A DNA stretch of 6,198 nucleotides from the NCBI GenBank assembly GCA_003520365.1, contig DOUW01000509.1, positions 1 to 6,198 on the forward strand, written 5' to 3'. This document shows, piece after piece, positions 5,319 through 6,198 of the stretch. The position numbers and the translations under genes were made by a program. This stretch comes from Massilia sp. GTDB lineage: Bacteria > Pseudomonadota > Gammaproteobacteria > Burkholderiales > Burkholderiaceae_D. The first letter of the stretch is position 1. Each line of letters begins with the position of its first letter. Below the pieces are notes generated by a model. The model was given only the letters and a program-made list of their open reading frames with translations. It was not told the DNA's origin and did not search any database.

Positions 5319-5882
5319 TCAGGAAGAGGCATTCGCGTCGTCGACATGCCACCTGACGAACGACGCCCGCTCGTCGGCCGTGAGCAGCCTCGTCGCGCCG
5401 TTCTGGTCGGTCGTTCCCTCGATAACCTTGTCCCTGAGCTCCAGCCGGTATCGGCGATGCCGGTAGGGCTCCTCGGTATCCGGGTTCAGCAGCAGGAGCG
5501 GAATGCCGTCCCGCTTATCGGGATTGCTATCGGCCGTGTTGTACGTCGCCACAGCTACGGCGGCGGCAGCGGCCTTGTCGGCATGCCAGTCGGCGTCGAG
5601 CTGCTGGTAGGAAAAGGTCTGGTTGGCGACCAGGCGGGGCGGCGGATTGCATGTGCAGATACACAGGTCGTCGCTCAACGCGACTTCTTTTCCATCGAAG
5701 GTGTCGCTGAGCCGGGGCCCGTCGGGTTTGATGACGCCGATCGTGTTGCACGCGGGGCAGGACACGGAGTCGTCGGCGTAGGCGACGGGCACACCGAGGA
5801 TGGTGTAGCGCGAGTTGGCGGAAATGACTTCGCCGCCGGTCGTCGTCTTTGCCCCGAGCGTGATCTTATATCTGGTAATCAT
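5319..5882 (-). CDS. PAAR-domain T6SS spike-tip protein with C-terminal extension
   Basis: A 187-aa protein from ATG 5882, with AGGGGAG just upstream. Residues about 5-90 read as a PAAR-type fold: ITLGAKTTTGGEVIS, then RYTILGVPVAYADDSVSCPAC, then TFDGKEVALSDDLCICTC and LVANQ. PAAR proteins form the sharp zinc-bearing cone on the VgrG trimer and carry effectors. Possible metal ligands here are C42, C45, C74, C76 and C78; no histidine lies in the domain. Residues 90-110 form an Ala-rich linker. About 126-168 (PLLLLNPDTEEPYRHRRYRL, then VIEGTTDQNGATRLL) resembles the small beta-rich extension common in VgrG and PAAR proteins that helps dock cargo. No toxin domain is fused, so the next gene, 37 bases downstream, is the likely cargo. 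No VgrG, Hcp or other T6SS gene is in the window, so this is probably an orphan PAAR island. The family call is confident; the extension role is inferred. Confidence 0.88.
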   Translation of the reverse strand: MITRYKITLGAKTTTGGEVISANSRYTILGVPVAYADDSVSCPACNTIGVIKPDGPRLSDTFDGKEVALSDDLCICTCNPPPRLVANQTFSYQQLDADWHADKAAAAAVAVATYNTADSNPDKRDGIPLLLLNPDTEEPYRHRRYRLELRDKVIEGTTDQNGATRLLTADERASFVRWHVDDANASS

Positions 5883-6002
5883 GACTCCCCTTTCGATTGG
5901 CGTTGTTCGAGCAAAACTCCAATCTAGTCAGGGATGGGACTGCTGCTTTGACCAACAGCAACAGTCGTCAGCCCCAGCCGGGGCGTGGCGAGCCAGCCGG
6001 CA
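5883..6002. other. 120-base gap between receiver-domain gene and PAAR operon
   Basis: This should hold the promoter for the PAAR-effector-immunity operon, but no convincing -35/-10 pair is visible. On the minus strand it contains a small GC hairpin (5971-5984, GCCCC/GGGGC around a 4-base loop) shortly after the kinase stop, without a T-tract, and the PAAR Shine-Dalgarno (5885-5891). Read-through from the upstream gene remains possible. Confidence 0.5.
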
Positions 6003-6198
6003 CTAGCGCGGCGCCGCCACCAGCGCCAGCAGCGCGTCCGGGCTGACCGGTTTCACCAGGTAATGGTCGAAGCCGGCGGCCAGGGCGCGCGCGCGGTCTT
6101 CTGCCTGGCCATAGCCCGACAGGCCGATCGCCATCGGCTGGGCGGCCTTGCAGGAGGCGCGCAGCGCCGCCAGCACTTCCAGGCCGTCCATGCCGGGC
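6003..6198 (-). CDS. receiver (REC) domain C-terminus, probably a hybrid histidine kinase, 5' truncated
   Basis: The frame is open at the right window edge and ends at TAG 6003. The visible 64 or so residues start P-G-MDGLEVL, the segment just after the phospho-acceptor aspartate in response regulators. They continue with MAIGLSGYG (the conserved Ser/Thr switch region, here Ser) and AAGFDHYLVKPVSPDALLALV, with the conserved lysine-proline. The phosphorylated aspartate itself is outside the window. Ending directly after the receiver domain with no DNA-binding output, and the GYGQAEDRARALAAGFD style, fit the C-terminal receiver of a hybrid sensor kinase. A stand-alone receiver is also possible. 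The internal ATG at 6191 is within the domain and is not a start. It runs in the same direction as the T6SS cassette but is separated by 120 bases and shows no functional link. Confidence 0.9.
   Translation of the reverse strand, partial: PGMDGLEVLAALRASCKAAQPMAIGLSGYGQAEDRARALAAGFDHYLVKPVSPDALLALVAAPR

Noticed and set aside
5271..5927. A 218-codon + strand frame opposite the PAAR gene
   Set aside because: It is antisense to a protein with clear PAAR features and a good ribosome site; its Val/Gly/Arg-rich composition is typical of antisense shadows.
5971..5984. GCCCC/GGGGC hairpin as terminator of the receiver-domain gene
   Set aside because: The stem is only 5 bp and no T-tract follows on the minus strand; kept only as part of the intergenic description.
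5883..6002. A sigma-70 or sigma-54 promoter for the PAAR operon
   Set aside because: TTGGTC and TAGATT-like hexamers exist on the minus strand but at unsuitable spacing (about 23 bases), and no GG/GC -24/-12 pair fits, so no site is called.

Overview
The window is high-GC proteobacterial DNA. One 60-base line inside the transporter gene counts to 73% G+C. The gene styles fit a betaproteobacterium of the Oxalobacteraceae (Massilia/Duganella type): a GGDEF-EAL protein, a POT peptide transporter, a hybrid-kinase-type receiver domain, REP-like hairpins and a type VI secretion (T6SS) PAAR module. The genus is an inference from style, not a proven assignment.

Left part, + strand. Bases 1-1062 are the 3' part of a GGDEF-EAL cyclic-di-GMP protein, entered just at the GGDEF motif and with a complete-looking EAL catalytic set. 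Bases 1063-1389 are a 327-base intergenic region. It holds two inverted REP-like hairpins (25 of 30 positions identical, with a compensatory pair swap), a third small hairpin, a pyrimidine-rich tract, a possible promoter and a strong Shine-Dalgarno. Bases 1390-2889 encode a 499-aa POT-family peptide transporter with a TTG start. A textbook intrinsic terminator follows, and then a 184-aa GNAT (RimJ/RimL-like) acetyltransferase at 2949-3503.

Right part, - strand. A compact three-gene cassette is read from 5882 down to 3475. It consists of a PAAR-domain T6SS spike protein, a putative cargo effector of unrecognised family, and a membrane-anchored or exported putative immunity protein whose ATG overlaps the effector stop (ATGA). 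The effector gene carries a -1 frameshift near its middle. Restoring one G gives a continuous 355-aa protein. As written, the 0-frame ends after 215 aa. The shift sits beside a correctly phased G GGA AAC heptamer, so a decay or sequencing indel and programmed -1 frameshifting both need considering; the indel is the simpler reading. Several stretches of the effector and immunity genes have lower G+C than the flanking genes (52-55% in lines counted by eye), and the immunity gene's 3' end overlaps the GNAT gene's 3' end by 29 bp. Both fit an imported toxin-immunity cassette.

Far right. After a 120-base gap, bases 6003-6198 (- strand) hold the C-terminal end of a receiver domain, probably the tail of a hybrid histidine kinase that begins beyond the window.

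Working model (inference): the PAAR protein caps a VgrG spike encoded elsewhere, the second gene is the delivered toxin, and the third protects the producer and its sisters. The c-di-GMP protein, transporter, acetyltransferase and kinase are ordinary chromosomal neighbours with no visible functional tie to the cassette.
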